Source: Micromonospora sediminimaris (GTDB taxonomy: Bacteria > Actinomycetota > Actinomycetes > Mycobacteriales > Micromonosporaceae). From it: a stretch of 64,000 nt of DNA. Location of the stretch: positions 310,001 through 374,000 of the forward strand of contig FOLJ01000001.1 of NCBI GenBank assembly GCA_900112325.1. Direction: 5' to 3'. The notes beneath the pieces were generated by a model. The model was not told the origin of the DNA. It made no database searches and saw only the letters and a list, made by a program, of their open reading frames with translations. Of the stretch, positions 15,546-24,541 are shown in pieces; position 1 is the stretch's first letter, and every line of letters starts with the position of its first letter. Made by a program: the position numbers and the translations under genes.

Positions 15546-16553
15546 TCAGTCCTTGCTGCTGAACGCCGCGTCGAAGGCGGCGGACGGTGCGTCGAAGGCG
15601 AGTCGGCGGACGAACTGGAGCGCCTCCGGGGCGCCGACCAGCCGGTCCATCCCGGCGTCCTCCCATTCGACGGAGATCGGCCCGGAGTAGCCGATGGCGT
15701 TCAGCGCCCGGAAGCAGTCCTCCCAGGGCACGTCGCCGTGGCCGGTGGAGACGAAGTCCCAGCCGCGGCGCAGATCCGCCCAGGGCAGGTGCGAGGCCAG
15801 CCGACCGCGACGGCCGTCGCCGGTACGCACCTTCGCGTCCTTGCAGTCGACGTGGTAGATCCGGTCGGCGAAGTCGAAGATGAAGTTGACCGGGTCGAGT
15901 TCCTGCCAGACGAAGTGCGACGGGTCCCAGTTCAGCCCGAACGCGGGCCGGTTACCGATCGCCTCCAGGGTCCGCTTCGTCGTCCAGTAGTCGTAAGCGA
16001 TCTCGCTGGGGTGCACCTCGTGGGCGAAACGCACCCCGACCTCGTCGAAGACGTCGAGGATCGGATTCCACCGGTCGGCGAAGTCCTGGTAGCCGCGCTC
16101 GATCATCTCCGGCGGCACCGGCGGGAACATCGCCAGGGTGTGCCAGATCGACGAGCCGGTGAAGCCGACGACGGTGTTCACGCCGAGCTTCGCCGCCGCG
16201 CGGGCGGTGTCCTTGATCTCCTCGGCGGCCCGCTGGCGTACTCCTTCGGGCTCGCCGTCGCCCCAGATCCGGGCGGGCAGGATGCCCTGGTGCCGCTCGT
16301 CGATCGGGTGGTCGCAGACCGCCTGGCCGACCAGGTGGTTGGAGATCGTGAAGACCTGAAGGTTGTGCTTGGCGAGCGTCTCCCGCTTGCGTTCGACGTA
16401 CGAGTCGTCGGCCAGGGCCTTGTCGACCTCGAAGTGGTCGCCCCAGCAGGCGATCTCCAGGCCGTCGTAGCCCCACTCGGCGGCGAGCCGGCACACCTCG
16501 TCGAACGGAAGGTCGGCCCACTGGCCGGTGAACAGCGTGATCGGTCGCGCCAT
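15546..16553 (-). CDS. Sugar-phosphate isomerase/epimerase (AP endonuclease-2 TIM barrel)
   Basis: The 335-residue protein is a xylose-isomerase-like TIM barrel: [16 protein letters not shown] near the N-terminus, [24 protein letters not shown] with the metal glutamate, [19 protein letters not shown], and VEWEDAG as the C-terminal metal ligand. Enzymes of this group act on sugar or inositol derivatives and are often found with Gfo/Idh oxidoreductases. All divalent-metal residues appear to be in place. It is followed by a secreted ThuA/DUF1080 protein on the same strand upstream, suggesting catabolism of an unusual sugar. Confidence 0.85.
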   Translation of the reverse strand: MARPITLFTGQWADLPFDEVCRLAAEWGYDGLEIACWGDHFEVDKALADDSYVERKRETLAKHNLQVFTISNHLVGQAVCDHPIDERHQGILPARIWGDGEPEGVRQRAAEEIKDTARAAAKLGVNTVVGFTGSSIWHTLAMFPPVPPEMIERGYQDFADRWNPILDVFDEVGVRFAHEVHPSEIAYDYWTTKRTLEAIGNRPAFGLNWDPSHFVWQELDPVNFIFDFADRIYHVDCKDAKVRTGDGRRGRLASHLPWADLRRGWDFVSTGHGDVPWEDCFRALNAIGYSGPISVEWEDAGMDRLVGAPEALQFVRRLAFDAPSAAFDAAFSSKD

Positions 16554-16748
16554 GTGTCCTTTTCCCCTGTCGTGTTGGGGATTCCGTTACCTGCGGGACC
16601 GGGGCGAGGATGGCCGGATGCGGCGGCCCCGACGGTGCACCGGTGGACGCTTGTCGCGTCTGGGGCCGACGGGTTGCGCCTCCCGTCGACTCACCGGCCA
16701 CCTCGCGGTCGCCGTCTCCCACTCTAGGCGGGCGGCGGGCGGTAGGAA

Positions 16749-16788
16749 AGTGCCCCGGCGCGACGGGTGAGCGTCGCACCGGGGCACT
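16749..16788 (-). terminator. Terminator of the ThuA/lectin gene
   Basis: AGTGCCCCGG (16749-16758) pairs with CCGGGGCACT (16779-16788), and GCGAC with GTCGC inside, with one mismatch pair. It starts 14 bases past the stop at 16802. The remaining bases to 16554 show no gene. Confidence 0.75.
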
Positions 16789-16801
16789 ACCGCTGGTTCG
16801 G

Positions 16802-18520
16802 TTACGGAAGGACCCAGCGCTGGTTGGCACCGGTGTGGCAGGTCCACAGGTGCACGGCCTGCCCGTCGGCGGAGCTGTTGTTCGACACGTCCAGACACTT
16901 GCCCGAGTTCGGGTTCCGCAAGGTGCCGTTGGACTGCGCCGACCAGACCTGCGCACCACCGCCGTTGCAGGTCCAGAGCTGGATCTTCGTGCCGTCGGCC
17001 GACCCGGCACCGTTGACGTCCAGGCACTTGCCCAACGCCCGGATCGTCGAGTTCGGCGTCACCGTCCAGGTCTGCGCCGCGCCACCGTTGCAGGACCAGA
17101 GCTGGATCTGCGTGCCGTTCGCCGACGAGCCGTTACGCACATCCAGACACTTGCCGGCCAGTCCGGTGATCCGACCGGTCCGGTCACCGTCCGGCGGCGG
17201 GTTCGTGCCGCCGAGTTCCCTGATCCGGATGTTGCGGAACGAGACGTCGTCGCCGGTGCCGTGGTTCTGGATGCCGATGTGGCCGGCGAGCGACCGGACC
17301 GGGTCGGTGTTGGTGAAGTCGTTGATCTTCGAGCCGTTCAGGAAGACCTGGAGGCGCTCCCCCTCCACCAGCAGCTCGTAGGTGTTCCACTCCCCCGCCG
17401 GGTTCAGCGCGGCGTCCCGGGCGGCGAGGTCGGCGGCCTGGAAGCCGTAGACCGCGCCGGTGGTCCGGTCGGCGGCGTCGGTGGGGTCGATCTGCACCTC
17501 GTAGCCGTTGTTGATGGCGGAGTTCGGGTCACTCGACGGTGGGAAGCCGATGAAGACGCCGGAGTTGTCGTCGCCGGCCACCCGCCAGTCCAGCTTCAGC
17601 GAGTAGTTGGTGAACTGCTTGGCGCTGTGCCAGAACAGCCCCATCCCGCCGACCGAGGTCAGCGTGGCGTCGGAGTTGCTGAAGCTGCCCGGCCCGGCCT
17701 GGGACCAGCCGCTGGTCGAGCCGTTGTAGAGGGTGGTGTAGCCGGTCTCCGGCCGGCAGTCGGCCTTGGTGCGGCCGGCTGCGTACCGGATGCCGCCGAG
17801 CAGGTGCGCCCGGAAGGCTGGCTCGGCGTACGACGCCTGGGTGTGGCCGCCGCCGGTGTAGAAGGACCGGCCGCCGTTGTACGTCTTGCACCAGGCGATC
17901 GGGTGGTCGGCGCCCATCACACCGCCGGAGTACGTCGACTCGTTAAGGTTCGCCAGCACCCGCGCGTTGGCGCGGGGGTTGCTCTGGAAGTCGTACCACT
18001 CGTCGGTACGGACCCAGTTCTGCGGCAGGTGGGCGGTGGCCGCGTGGGCGCGGTTCTCCACCCGGACGGTGGCCTGCTGGATTGCCGGGTGGGAGCGGAA
18101 GTACGCGCCGACCAGGTTGCCGTAGAAGGACCAGCCGTACTCGGTGTCGGCGGCGGAGTGCACGCCGACGTAGCCTCCGCCGGAGCTGATGTACGACTCG
18201 AAGGCGCTCTGCTGGCTGTTGTTGAGCACGTCGCCGGTGGTGTTGAGGAAGATCACTGCCTCGTACTGGGCGAGGTTGCCGGTGGTGAAGACCGCGGCGT
18301 CCTCGGTGGCGGTGACGGTGAAGCTGTTCGCCGCGCCCAGGTCCCGGATGGTCTGGGTGCCCACCGCGATGGAGTCGTGCCGGAAGCCGGCCGTCTTGGA
18401 GAAGACCAGCACGTCGTACGGGGCGTCGGCGGCGCTGGCCGGGGTGGCCGGTGTGGTGCAGGCGAGTACGGCGAGCGCGGCGGTGGCCAGGCCGACGGTT
18501 GTTCGGAGGAGTTTTCGCAT
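16802..18520 (-). CDS. Secreted ThuA + DUF1080 (3-keto-disaccharide hydrolase-like) + ricin-B lectin protein
   Basis: The 572-residue protein opens with a Sec signal peptide (MRKLLRTTVGLATAALAVLA, cleavage near AASA-AD). Residues about 35-265 are a ThuA-like domain (VLVFSKTAGFRHDSI, GGGYVGVHSAADTEY, YTGGGHT). Residues about 270-440 are DUF1080/3-keto-disaccharide hydrolase (LYNGSTSGWSQ, VAGDDNSGVFIGFP, GHIGIQNHG). After a proline linker, a ricin-type lectin (about 450-572) shows three QxW-type repeats (GKCLDV with QIQLWSC). It is probably an extracellular enzyme acting on a 3-keto sugar, with a carbohydrate-binding tail. The end of the lectin is nearly identical to that of the adjacent truncated gene. 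Confidence 0.85.
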   Translation of the reverse strand: MRKLLRTTVGLATAALAVLACTTPATPASAADAPYDVLVFSKTAGFRHDSIAVGTQTIRDLGAANSFTVTATEDAAVFTTGNLAQYEAVIFLNTTGDVLNNSQQSAFESYISSGGGYVGVHSAADTEYGWSFYGNLVGAYFRSHPAIQQATVRVENRAHAATAHLPQNWVRTDEWYDFQSNPRANARVLANLNESTYSGGVMGADHPIAWCKTYNGGRSFYTGGGHTQASYAEPAFRAHLLGGIRYAAGRTKADCRPETGYTTLYNGSTSGWSQAGPGSFSNSDATLTSVGGMGLFWHSAKQFTNYSLKLDWRVAGDDNSGVFIGFPPSSDPNSAINNGYEVQIDPTDAADRTTGAVYGFQAADLAARDAALNPAGEWNTYELLVEGERLQVFLNGSKINDFTNTDPVRSLAGHIGIQNHGTGDDVSFRNIRIRELGGTNPPPDGDRTGRITGLAGKCLDVRNGSSANGTQIQLWSCNGGAAQTWTVTPNSTIRALGKCLDVNGAGSADGTKIQLWTCNGGGAQVWSAQSNGTLRNPNSGKCLDVSNNSSADGQAVHLWTCHTGANQRWVLP

Positions 18521-18546
18521 CTAGCTCTCCCAACGATCGTTGTGTC

Positions 18547-18593
18547 AGGAGGGGCCCCTTAGCAACCCTAAGCGACGGCGAGGGGCCCCTCCT
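18547..18593. repeat. 13-bp inverted repeat of the GGGGCCCC type
   Basis: AGGAGGGGCCCCT (18547-18559) and AGGGGCCCCTCCT (18581-18593) are exact reverse complements with a 21-base loop. It ends five bases before the stop of the truncated lectin gene (18598) and starts upstream of the ThuA gene. Repeats of this form are, from memory, very frequent between Micromonospora genes. It may act as a terminator. Confidence 0.6.
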
Positions 18594-18597
18594 CGGA

Positions 18598-19077
18598 TCA
18601 GGGCAGGACCCAGCGCTGGTTCGCGTTGGTGTGGCAGGTCCACAGGTGCACGGCCTGCCCGTCGGCGGAGCTGTTGTTCGACACGTCCAGGCACTTCCCC
18701 AACGCCCGGATCGTCGAGTTCGGCGTCACCGTCCAGGTCTGCGCCGCGGTGCCGTTACAGGTCCAGAGCTGGATCTGCGTGCCGTCGGCGGTGGCCGCGT
18801 CGCGCACATCCAGGCATTTACCGCCCAGCCCGGTGATCGGACCGGTTCTGGTGGTGCCACCACTGCCAATGGTGAAGGAGAACGAGTCCAGGTCGTAGAG
18901 CGAGCCGGTCCCGGTGCCGGCGAAGGTCAGCGTCCCACCCTCCGGGTCGGACGACCCGGCCGAAAAGGAGTTCACGGTCAACGGGGCGACGCCCGAAGTC
19001 CGGTTCGCCGAGGCCACCGCCGTCGGGGCCCGGTTTCCGCCGCCTCCGGGGTGGTGGGTGGTACGCATGGTGGGCAT
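18598..19077 (-). pseudogene. Truncated PKD-to-lectin remnant of a large secreted glycan protein
   Basis: The 159-residue frame starts MPTMRTTHHPGGGGNRAPTA, then SGVAPLTVN, a motif that normally leads into a PKD domain. The PKD core is lost: the sequence passes into LYDLDSFSFTIGSGG and then directly to a ricin lectin (GKCLDVRDAATADGTQIQLW) ending like the neighbour. There is no signal peptide. It looks like the 3' stub of a gene for a ThuA/PKD/lectin protein after internal deletion. GGAAGGG 11 bases ahead of ATG 19077 could allow translation, so a short lectin may still be made. Confidence 0.6.
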
Positions 19078-19342
19078 CGCTGTGCTGTCCCTTCCTGACG
19101 AGTGCTCTGCCAGGGCGGGGCGCGCGCCGTCGCGCCGAATGCCGTAGCGGGGGTGCCGAGGAGGGGTGCCGCGCCGCCGGTTTACCTCGACGAAACGTGT
19201 TGGTCCTAGCGACGACACTAAACGTCATACGTTGATGTGTCTATATCTTCTGCCCGCCGGATGCCGACTTTCGTCAGTTCGGTCAAAAGCCGTACGGGAG
19301 GGCTCCGGCGCGACAGCGCTCAGCGCCGCCGGTCGATGGCAT

Positions 19343-20410
19343 TCAGCGTTGTCGGTCGATGGCCTGGCCGGCCAGCTCCATCAGGGCGGTCCGGCTCTCC
19401 GCGGTCACCTCGGTGTGCTCCAGCGCCGCGAGCCCGGCCTCGGCGCGAACCTGGATCATCTGCTCGATCTTCCGGCGAGCGCCGGTGCTCTCGATGATCT
19501 CGCGCAGCTCGGCGGCGCCGTCGGCGTCCAGGTCGGGATTGCCGAACAGCTCGCGCAGCCGGGCGCCCTGCACCCGGTCGGCGGCATCGCGGGCCAGCGC
19601 CATCATCACCGTCGGCTTGCCCTCGCGCAGATCGTCAAGGACGGACTTGCCGGTGACCGCCGGGTCACCGAAGACCCCCAGCACGTCGTCGCGCAACTGG
19701 AAGGCGTCCCCGAGCGGGTCACCGAACTCGGCCAGCGCGTCGAGCAGCTCGACGGGGGCGCCCGCCAGCGCGGCGCCGATCTGCAACGGCCGGGTGACCG
19801 TGTAGCGGGCCGCCTTCATCCGGATCACCGTGAGCGCGCTGGCCACCGAGCCGTCGCCCACCCCGGACACCAGGTCGAGATACTCCCCCGCGATCACCTC
19901 GGTCCGCATCAGCGCGAACACGGCGTACCCCTGGTGCACCTGGTCGGGGCTCAACCCGCACTCGTGGAACATCTGATCCGACCAGGCGGCGCAGAGGTCA
20001 CCACAGAGCAGGGCGGTGTTGCGCCCGTACGCCTCGGGGTCGCCCCGCCAGGACGAGCGGGCGTGCAGGTCGGCGAAGATCCGGTGCACCGAGGGCTCCC
20101 CCCGGCGGCGGTCGCTGCCGTCCAGGATGTCGTCGTGGATCAGCGCGAAGGCGTGGAACAGCTCCAGCGCGGCGGCGGCAACCACGATCGGTGTGCCGTC
20201 CGGGCCGCCCGCTCCCCGCCAGCCCCAGTAGCAGAACAGTGGTCGCAGGCGCTTCCCGCCGGCCAGCACGAACCGGTGCAATGTGGTGAAGACGCCCCGT
20301 GGCGCGCCGTCCGGCCAGTCCGGATCCTGCCGGTCGAGGAACGCGGTCAGCTCGGCGTCGAAGCGGGCCCGCAGCCCGGCGGAATCGACAGCTGCCTCGG
20401 CGACCGTCAC
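19343..20410 (-). CDS. Polyprenyl diphosphate synthase (isoprenyl synthase)
   Basis: The 355-residue protein carries the first aspartate-rich motif HDDILDGSDRRRG (D93, D94, D97) and the second, FQLRDDVLGVFGD, plus GGKRLRP for substrate binding and the lysine-threonine region near KAARYTVTRP. It should condense IPP onto an allylic diphosphate; chain length cannot be read by eye. It is the last gene of the eight-gene ebo-like operon and overlaps the phosphatase gene by four bases (ATGA). It would supply the prenyl donor for the EboC-like prenyltransferase three to six genes upstream. Confidence 0.92.
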   Translation of the reverse strand: MTVAEAAVDSAGLRARFDAELTAFLDRQDPDWPDGAPRGVFTTLHRFVLAGGKRLRPLFCYWGWRGAGGPDGTPIVVAAAALELFHAFALIHDDILDGSDRRRGEPSVHRIFADLHARSSWRGDPEAYGRNTALLCGDLCAAWSDQMFHECGLSPDQVHQGYAVFALMRTEVIAGEYLDLVSGVGDGSVASALTVIRMKAARYTVTRPLQIGAALAGAPVELLDALAEFGDPLGDAFQLRDDVLGVFGDPAVTGKSVLDDLREGKPTVMMALARDAADRVQGARLRELFGNPDLDADGAAELREIIESTGARRKIEQMIQVRAEAGLAALEHTEVTAESRTALMELAGQAIDRQR

Positions 20411-21795
20411 CGTCCCTCCAACCCGGCCAGTTCCAGCAGCAGCCCCTTCACCTCCGTGGCCGCTATCCGGTCCCGGGCCACCGACGAGTCGGAGCAGAGC
20501 AGCACCGGCCCGTCGGCCGGATCGGCGGGCAGCCGTCCGTGTGAGCCCCGGACCGCCCGTGCGCCGGCATCCAACCCGACCACGTTCATCAGGTACCGCA
20601 TCCCGAGTTTCTTGCGGGCCAAGGCGACCCCGGCCCGGCGCTTCGCCGCACCCGGCGCGGCGGGGTCGAAGAACAGCTCCGCCGGGTCGTACCCGGGCTT
20701 ACGGTGGATCTCCACCAGCCGGGCGAAGTCGGGCGCACGCGCGTCGTCCAGCCAGTAGTAGTACGTGAACCAGGCGTCCGGCTCGGCCACCAGCACCAGC
20801 TCACCGGCGCGCGGATGGTCCAACCCGTGGGCCGCCTTGCCGTCGGCGTCGAGCACCTCAGCCACCCCCGGCAGGCTGGCGCAGAGCTTCGCCACCGCCG
20901 GCACGTCGGCCGGATCGCGCACGTACACCTGCGCGACCTGGTGGTCGGCGACGGCGAAGGCGCGGGAGGTCCACGGGTCCAGGTACTCCATGCCCGCCTG
21001 GGTGTGCACCCGCAGCAGCCCCTCGGCGCGCAGCAGCCGGTTGACGTCCACCGGCCGGGACACCTCGGTGATGCCGTACTCCGACAGCACCACCACCGTC
21101 GCGTCCCGGCTCTGCGCGGCGTCCAGCAACGGCGCGAGCACACCATCCAGCTCCGCCGCCGCGGCGGCGGATCGGGGGGATGACGGGCCGAAACGTTGCA
21201 GGTCGTAGTCCAGGTGCGGCACGTAGACCAGGGTCAGATCGGGCGAGGACTCGGCGAGGATCTGCTCGGCCGCCCGGCAGATCCAACGCGACGACGGCAG
21301 GCCCGCCCCCGGCCCCCAGTAGGTGAACAGCGGAAACGTGCCGAGCCGGCCGGTGAGCGCGTCGTGCAGTTGCGGCGGATCCGTGTAGCAGTCCGGCTCC
21401 TTGCGACCATCGGCGTAGTAGACCGGTCGCGGGGTGACCGTCCAGTTCACGTCCGCGCCCATCGCGTACCACCAGCAGACGTTCGCCACCGTGTAGCCGG
21501 GTCGGGCGCGGCGCGCGGCCTGCCACAGCTTCTCCCCGCCGACGAGCGCGTTGTGCTGCCGCCAGAGCAGCACCTCGCCGAGGTCCCGGAAGTACCAGCC
21601 GTTTCCGACGATGCCGTGCTCCGCCGGAAGGGCGCCGGTGAGGAAGGTCGACTGCGCCGAGCAGGTCACCGCCGGCAGCACGGTGCCCAACTCGGCGCGG
21701 AACCCGGTGTCGGCGACCGCGCGGAGCCGGGGCATGTGCGCCAGCAATCGGGGGGTCAACCCCACCACATCGAGCACCACCAACTGCCTGCTCAT
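20407..21795 (-). CDS. Alkaline-phosphatase-superfamily nucleotide pyrophosphatase/phosphodiesterase-like
   Basis: The 462-residue protein shows the NPP-like pattern: metal aspartate in VVLDVVGLTP (D8), catalytic threonine in PAVTCSAQSTFLTG (T44), YVPHLDYDLQRFG, and GSHGRLP near the C-terminus. The usual SDHGM metal motif is replaced by LSEYGITEV (about residues 236-244), so metal binding may differ; I think related ebo-linked phosphatases also carry it. It overlaps its neighbours by four bases on each side. It probably cleaves a phosphate or phosphodiester from the pathway intermediate. No signal peptide is visible. Confidence 0.85.
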   Translation of the reverse strand: MSRQLVVLDVVGLTPRLLAHMPRLRAVADTGFRAELGTVLPAVTCSAQSTFLTGALPAEHGIVGNGWYFRDLGEVLLWRQHNALVGGEKLWQAARRARPGYTVANVCWWYAMGADVNWTVTPRPVYYADGRKEPDCYTDPPQLHDALTGRLGTFPLFTYWGPGAGLPSSRWICRAAEQILAESSPDLTLVYVPHLDYDLQRFGPSSPRSAAAAAELDGVLAPLLDAAQSRDATVVVLSEYGITEVSRPVDVNRLLRAEGLLRVHTQAGMEYLDPWTSRAFAVADHQVAQVYVRDPADVPAVAKLCASLPGVAEVLDADGKAAHGLDHPRAGELVLVAEPDAWFTYYYWLDDARAPDFARLVEIHRKPGYDPAELFFDPAAPGAAKRRAGVALARKKLGMRYLMNVVGLDAGARAVRGSHGRLPADPADGPVLLCSDSSVARDRIAATEVKGLLLELAGLEGR

Positions 21796-23003
21796 GCTCT
21801 CACCGCCTCAGCTAGCGGGGTCAGCCCGAGGGCGACCAGCTCATCCCGGGTGAAGGCCAGCTCGGCCGCGATCCCGGCGGCCAGCTCCGCGTCGGTGCGC
21901 GGGCGCCGCGCGGCCGGCAGCACCCCCCAGGTGTACGTCTCGACGTCGAGGTGGTCGCAGCCGGCGTCCGCACCGGTGAAGAGCGCGGCCAGCGCGGCGC
22001 GCAGCACCGGCAGGGTCGAGCCCAGCGGTGGTTCGGGTGGGGCGTGCAGTGGCACGTGGTAGTGCACCCGCCACGGCCCGGGCAGCCCGGCGTCCAGAGC
22101 GACGTCGAGATCGTCGGCCGCCCAGCTCGGATCCGCCGGATCGGCAGCCCGCAGCCCACCGGCCGATGCGGCGGCGCAGCCGGCGGTGCGGGTCTGGTGC
22201 AGGAAACGCGGCTCGACCCAGCGGCGCAGGGCGGCGGCGTCAGCGGTCGGGTCGGCCGCCTCCAGCGCGGCGGACACCTGCACCTTGACCACCGGCAGGC
22301 CGGCGACGGCCAGCCGCTCCAGAGCGGCGGCGGGCTCCTCCCAGGCGCAGGCGAGGTGGGCCAGATCCAGGCAGATCCCGAGGCGATCGGTGTCCATTCC
22401 GGACAGTGCGGCGACGGCCTGCGGGGTGCTCTCCACCACGCAGCCGGGCTCCGGCTCGAAACCGACCCGCACCGGCCGGCCGGTGTCCCGCTCGACGGCG
22501 GCCAGTCCGGTGGCGAGCTGGTCGAGGCGTCGACGGGCGGCCTCCGCGTGGCTGCGGTCCCACGGCGCGCGCCAGGCCAGCGGCAGGGTGGAGACCGAGC
22601 CACGGGCGGCGTCGTCGGGCAGCAGGTCGGCCAGGACCCGGGCCAGGTCGAGGGTGTACCCGAGCCGGTCGTCAGTGGTCCAGTCCGGCCGGTACACGGC
22701 GCCCTTGACCACGGGTGCCTGGAAGGCGGCGTACGGGAAGCCGTTGAGGGTGACCACCTCCAACCCGCGTACCGTCAGCTCGGTGCGCAACCGACGACGG
22801 GCGGCCGGGTCGGCGGCCAGTTCGGCGGCGACCGGAGCGGCCAGCCACAGGCCCAGCCCGAGCGGGTCGGCGCCGAGCGTCTCGCGGATCGGCACCGCGA
22901 AGGTGTCCAGTTGGGCGACGATGCCGGCGAGGTCCTCGGCGGGGTGCACGTTGGTGCAGTACCCGAGGTGGACGGTGCGCCCGCCGGTGTGCCGCAGCCG
23001 CAT
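21792..23003 (-). CDS. eboE: EboE-like metabolite-traffic protein (TIM barrel)
   Basis: The 403-residue protein opens VHLGYCTNVHPAEDL (residues 12-25), the hallmark of EboE. Later VTLNGFPYAAFQ and VGFEPEPGCVVES with ICLDLAHLACAWE match a xylose-isomerase-like TIM barrel, and YHVPLHAPPEPPLGST is typical of the family. In cyanobacteria and Pseudomonas ebo clusters EboE has an unknown activity and is needed for moving or maturing a small molecule. ATG 23003 overlaps the eboB-like stop by one base. The final 60 residues (VETYTWGVLP) keep the family ending, so it seems full-length. Confidence 0.88.
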   Translation of the reverse strand: MRLRHTGGRTVHLGYCTNVHPAEDLAGIVAQLDTFAVPIRETLGADPLGLGLWLAAPVAAELAADPAARRRLRTELTVRGLEVVTLNGFPYAAFQAPVVKGAVYRPDWTTDDRLGYTLDLARVLADLLPDDAARGSVSTLPLAWRAPWDRSHAEAARRRLDQLATGLAAVERDTGRPVRVGFEPEPGCVVESTPQAVAALSGMDTDRLGICLDLAHLACAWEEPAAALERLAVAGLPVVKVQVSAALEAADPTADAAALRRWVEPRFLHQTRTAGCAAASAGGLRAADPADPSWAADDLDVALDAGLPGPWRVHYHVPLHAPPEPPLGSTLPVLRAALAALFTGADAGCDHLDVETYTWGVLPAARRPRTDAELAAGIAAELAFTRDELVALGLTPLAEAVRA

Positions 23004-23854
23004 CAGCTGCCGCCGCGCAGGATCGAGTTGCCGGCGAAGGTCGGCTCGGCGAAGTCGTCGTCGGTCAGGTCGAGCCGCCCGGACTGCCCGTAGAACTCGA
23101 TCGGGTTACGCCAGAGCACCCGGTCGACGTCGTCGTCGGTGAAGCCGGCGCGCAGCATCGCCTCGCCGGTGGCCCGGGTGAGCAGGGGGTCGGAGCGTCC
23201 CCAGTCGGCGGCCGAGTTGACAAGCATCCGGTCGGTTCCGTACGCCTTGAGCAGCTCGACCATTCGCGGCGGCGACATCTTGGTGTCCGGATAGATGGAG
23301 AAGCCGAGCCAGCAGCCGGTGTCCCGGACCAGTTTCACTGTCGTCTCGTTGAGGTGGTCGAGCACCACCCGCTCCGGCGCGATGCCGGACTCGGCGACCA
23401 CGGCCAGGCTGCGCTCGACGCCCCGGGCCTTGTCCCGGTGCGGGGTGTGCACCATCGCCGGCAGGTCGTGCGCCACGGCCAGGGCGAGTTGGGCGGCGAA
23501 GGCGTCGTCCTCCTCGGGGGTCATCGAGTCGTACCCGATCTCGCCGACCGCCACCACGCCGTCCTTCTCCAGGTAGCGGGGCAGTTCGTCGAGCACCGGC
23601 CGACAACGCCTGTCGTTGGCCTCCTTCGGGTTCAGCGCGATCGTGGCGTGATGGCGGATCCCGAACTGCCCGGCCCGGAACGGTTCCCACCCGACCAACG
23701 AGTCGAAGTAGTCGGTGAACGAGCCGACGTTGGTACGCGGCTGGCCCAGCCAGAACGCCGGCTCCACCACCGCCCGGACACCGGCGGCGGCCATCCGCTC
23801 GTAGTCGTCGGTGGTGCGCGACGTCATGTGGATGTGCGGGTCGAAGATCCGCAT
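23003..23854 (-). CDS. eboB: EboB-like TatD/amidohydrolase-family protein
   Basis: From ATG 23854 (GGGAGGTG just ahead) the product is 283 residues. It starts MRIFDPHIHMTSRTTDDYER with the metal-binding HxH (H7, H9), continues VGEIGYDSMTPEEDD, MVHTPHRDK, VLDHLNE and NSAADWGRSDPL. These are the metal-site histidines and aspartate of the TatD/amidohydrolase superfamily. EboB is a standard ebo-cluster member; its substrate is unknown. The gene overlaps both neighbours by single bases (TGATG), implying tight coupling. Confidence 0.9.
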   Translation of the reverse strand: MRIFDPHIHMTSRTTDDYERMAAAGVRAVVEPAFWLGQPRTNVGSFTDYFDSLVGWEPFRAGQFGIRHHATIALNPKEANDRRCRPVLDELPRYLEKDGVVAVGEIGYDSMTPEEDDAFAAQLALAVAHDLPAMVHTPHRDKARGVERSLAVVAESGIAPERVVLDHLNETTVKLVRDTGCWLGFSIYPDTKMSPPRMVELLKAYGTDRMLVNSAADWGRSDPLLTRATGEAMLRAGFTDDDVDRVLWRNPIEFYGQSGRLDLTDDDFAEPTFAGNSILRGGS

Positions 23855-24471
23855 CACACCTCCCTGGGCTGGGGCTGGCTGGCGGCGGTGAGCCGATCCA
23901 ACAGTTCGGTGGCGTCGGCGGGCATGCTCCGACCGGCGGCCCGGCGCTCGGCGGCCAGCGCGGCGAGCATCTCCGCCAGTTCCCCGTCCGCGCGGGTGTC
24001 GAGGTCGGCCACCACCGCCAGCGGCACGCCGGTGAAGACGCACTTGAGCACCGCCTGCCGCCAGGCCGACGGGTCGAGGTGGCGGGCGTACGGGCCGAGG
24101 GCTGCGGCCACCAACCGCGTGTCGTTGGTGCGGATCGCGTCGTGCAGCAGCGCCACTCCGGCCGCGCCGATCGGCAGCAGCGGCAGCGCCTTGAGCACGG
24201 CCCGTTTCTCGGCGGCGTCCCCGGTGCGGTAGAGGGTCTCGGCCTGCTCGGCATGGTCGGTGGGCAGGCTGGCCAGCAGCACGGCCCGGGCGGCCTCGTC
24301 GGCGGTCCATCCGGGCAGGTCGGGCAGGTCGTGTCGCCCGCAGCGACGACCGGCCGCCGGGAAGAACCGCGCGATGGCGGTGGGGTCGGTCGCGACGCGG
24401 TCCAGGGCCGTGGCCAACCAGTCCGGATCGGGTACGCCCCGCAGGGCCGCCCGCAGCTCGTCCACTGTCAT
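23854..24471 (-). CDS. eboA: EboA-domain protein
   Basis: The 205-residue protein starts at ATG 24471, with GAGGAGA five bases ahead. It is mostly helical: MTVDELRAALRGVPDPDWLA, RFFPAAGRRCGR, a long ADEAARAVLLASLP helix, then LPIGAAGVALLHDAIRTNDT and KCVFTGVPLAVV. These fit EboA as I know the family. No catalytic motif stands out; a structural or adaptor role is likely. Its stop overlaps the eboB ATG by one base. Confidence 0.82.
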   Translation of the reverse strand: MTVDELRAALRGVPDPDWLATALDRVATDPTAIARFFPAAGRRCGRHDLPDLPGWTADEAARAVLLASLPTDHAEQAETLYRTGDAAEKRAVLKALPLLPIGAAGVALLHDAIRTNDTRLVAAALGPYARHLDPSAWRQAVLKCVFTGVPLAVVADLDTRADGELAEMLAALAAERRAAGRSMPADATELLDRLTAASQPQPREV

Positions 24472-24541
24472 CGCGTCTCCTCCCTCGTCCGCCGCCGTCG
24501 ACGGCCGTGGCGGTGGTACCGCGTGCGTCCTTTGCTCTGCT

